Assembly (NCBI GenBank): GCA_030694835.1 | Contig: JAUYUF010000030.1 | Coordinates: forward strand, 1-13,027 | Reading direction: 5' to 3' | Source: Flavobacteriaceae bacterium | GTDB taxonomy: Bacteria > Bacteroidota > Bacteroidia > Flavobacteriales > Flavobacteriaceae | Length of the DNA: 13,027 nt | In this document: one piece after another, positions 12,596 through 13,027 of the stretch | Layout of the letters: every line of letters begins with the position of its first letter | How positions within the stretch are numbered: position 1 is the stretch's first letter | Notes under the pieces: model-generated | What the model was told of the DNA's origin: nothing | Seen by the model: only the letters and a program-made list of their open reading frames with translations | The model's database searches: none | Made by a program: the position numbers and the translations under genes

Positions 12596-13027
12596 TTAAA
12601 TTGACAAAATCCAATGTTTATTGTTTAGTAAAATGTTCTCTCCAACTTTTATTCTAGAAGTTTTTCCGTTTTCATCAACTCTGATATCTATTCCGTCAGC
12701 ATCAATTTTTACTTTTACATTATCGTCTTGGTTATTTTTAATTATCTCACTACAATCAAGACATTTTAAACCTTCATCTGTCATTTGATAATAATGTTTT
12801 ATCATATCATCATCATAAATATCATCTATATTTTCTACATTATATAAATATGTTTTAGTTGATTTGTCTAAATAAATAAGTGAGTTTATAGGTAGAAATA
12901 CCGTGATTTCTACTTCTTGATTTTGATAAATATTTTCTAAACTGGAAAGGAAATATCCGTCTAATTGTAGTTTTTCATCAGTTAAATTGAATTTATATTC
13001 AATTTGTTCTGCAAATGAATTTGCAGT
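12596..13027 (-). CDS. C-terminal part of a PspC-type envelope protein (5' part outside window)
   Basis: The minus-strand frame ending at a TAA (12596-12598) stays open to the window edge, giving 143 residues, so the ATG at 12805 is internal. Visible stretches include EQIEYKFNLTDEKLQLDGYF, EVEITVFLPINSLIYLDKST, YLYNVENIDDIYDDDM, HYYQMTDEGLKCLDC and a charged tail with DADGIDIRVDENGKTSRIKVGEN. From memory this matches the extracytoplasmic C-terminal region of flavobacterial proteins with an N-terminal PspC domain and several membrane helices. The PspC domain and helices are outside the window, so the assignment is inferred. The two cysteines in CLDC (94-97 of the visible part) are notable. It lies 59 bases upstream of the GIN lipoprotein gene on the same strand and may share its transcript. 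Confidence 0.65.
   Translation of the reverse strand, partial: TANSFAEQIEYKFNLTDEKLQLDGYFLSSLENIYQNQEVEITVFLPINSLIYLDKSTKTYLYNVENIDDIYDDDMIKHYYQMTDEGLKCLDCSEIIKNNQDDNVKVKIDADGIDIRVDENGKTSRIKVGENILLNNKHWILSI

Noticed and set aside
1..13027. Search for CRISPR arrays, transposases and riboswitches, including a cobalamin riboswitch ahead of the mutase genes
   Set aside because: No regular repeat-spacer pattern or transposase was seen, and the mutase genes have no leader because they overlap their upstream neighbours.

Overview
The window looks like a piece of chromosome from a flavobacterium-like member of the Bacteroidota. It is strongly AT-rich. Several promoters fit the Bacteroidota pattern (TAnnTTTG near -7, TTG near -33), and start codons are preceded by A/T-rich sequence rather than clear Shine-Dalgarno motifs. 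The gene families (NosDFYL, MutA/MutB beside an FtsB-like gene and udk, PspC plus GIN-domain proteins) also fit that group. No phage, insertion sequence, integrase or CRISPR array was seen.

Positions 1-3957 (+ strand) are the downstream half of a nitrous oxide reductase (nos) cluster. They hold a short 3' coding end that is probably NosZ, a strong terminator, an uncharacterised four-helix membrane protein, then nosL, nosD, nosF and nosY. The last four are packed with overlapping ends. NosDFY is the ABC transporter and NosL the copper lipoprotein that mature the copper clusters of periplasmic NosZ, the N2O-to-N2 enzyme.

Positions 3959-9089 (- strand) hold a MarC-family membrane protein that converges on nosY with a single base between them, then a 167-base gap carrying degenerate short repeats. 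Next comes a tight unit in transcription order: udk (uridine kinase), an FtsB/DivIC-like division protein, mutA and mutB (methylmalonyl-CoA mutase small and large subunits). Its gene junctions are a 5-base gap, a 1-base overlap (TAATG) and an 11-base overlap.

Positions 9148-9385 (- strand) are a compact tRNA-Pro(TGG)/tRNA-Thr(TGT) unit with its own near-consensus promoter and a terminator. Positions 9390-10803 are a divergent redox pair: a small thioredoxin-fold protein that lacks the second CxxC cysteine (-), and thioredoxin reductase trxB (+). They share a 130-base intergenic region. A two-way terminator follows trxB.

Positions 10883-13027 (- strand) hold, in transcription order, the C-terminal part of a PspC-type envelope protein cut by the window edge, a GIN/DUF2807 lipoprotein, and a second GIN/DUF2807 secreted protein. 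The two GIN proteins share the same repeat register, but one shows SSG at the repeated turns and the other mostly Asn/Asp-containing turns.

Most of the window is recognisable core or accessory metabolism. The least explained items are the nos-linked membrane protein, the palindrome just before its start, the cysteine-deficient thioredoxin-like protein and the paired GIN ladders.
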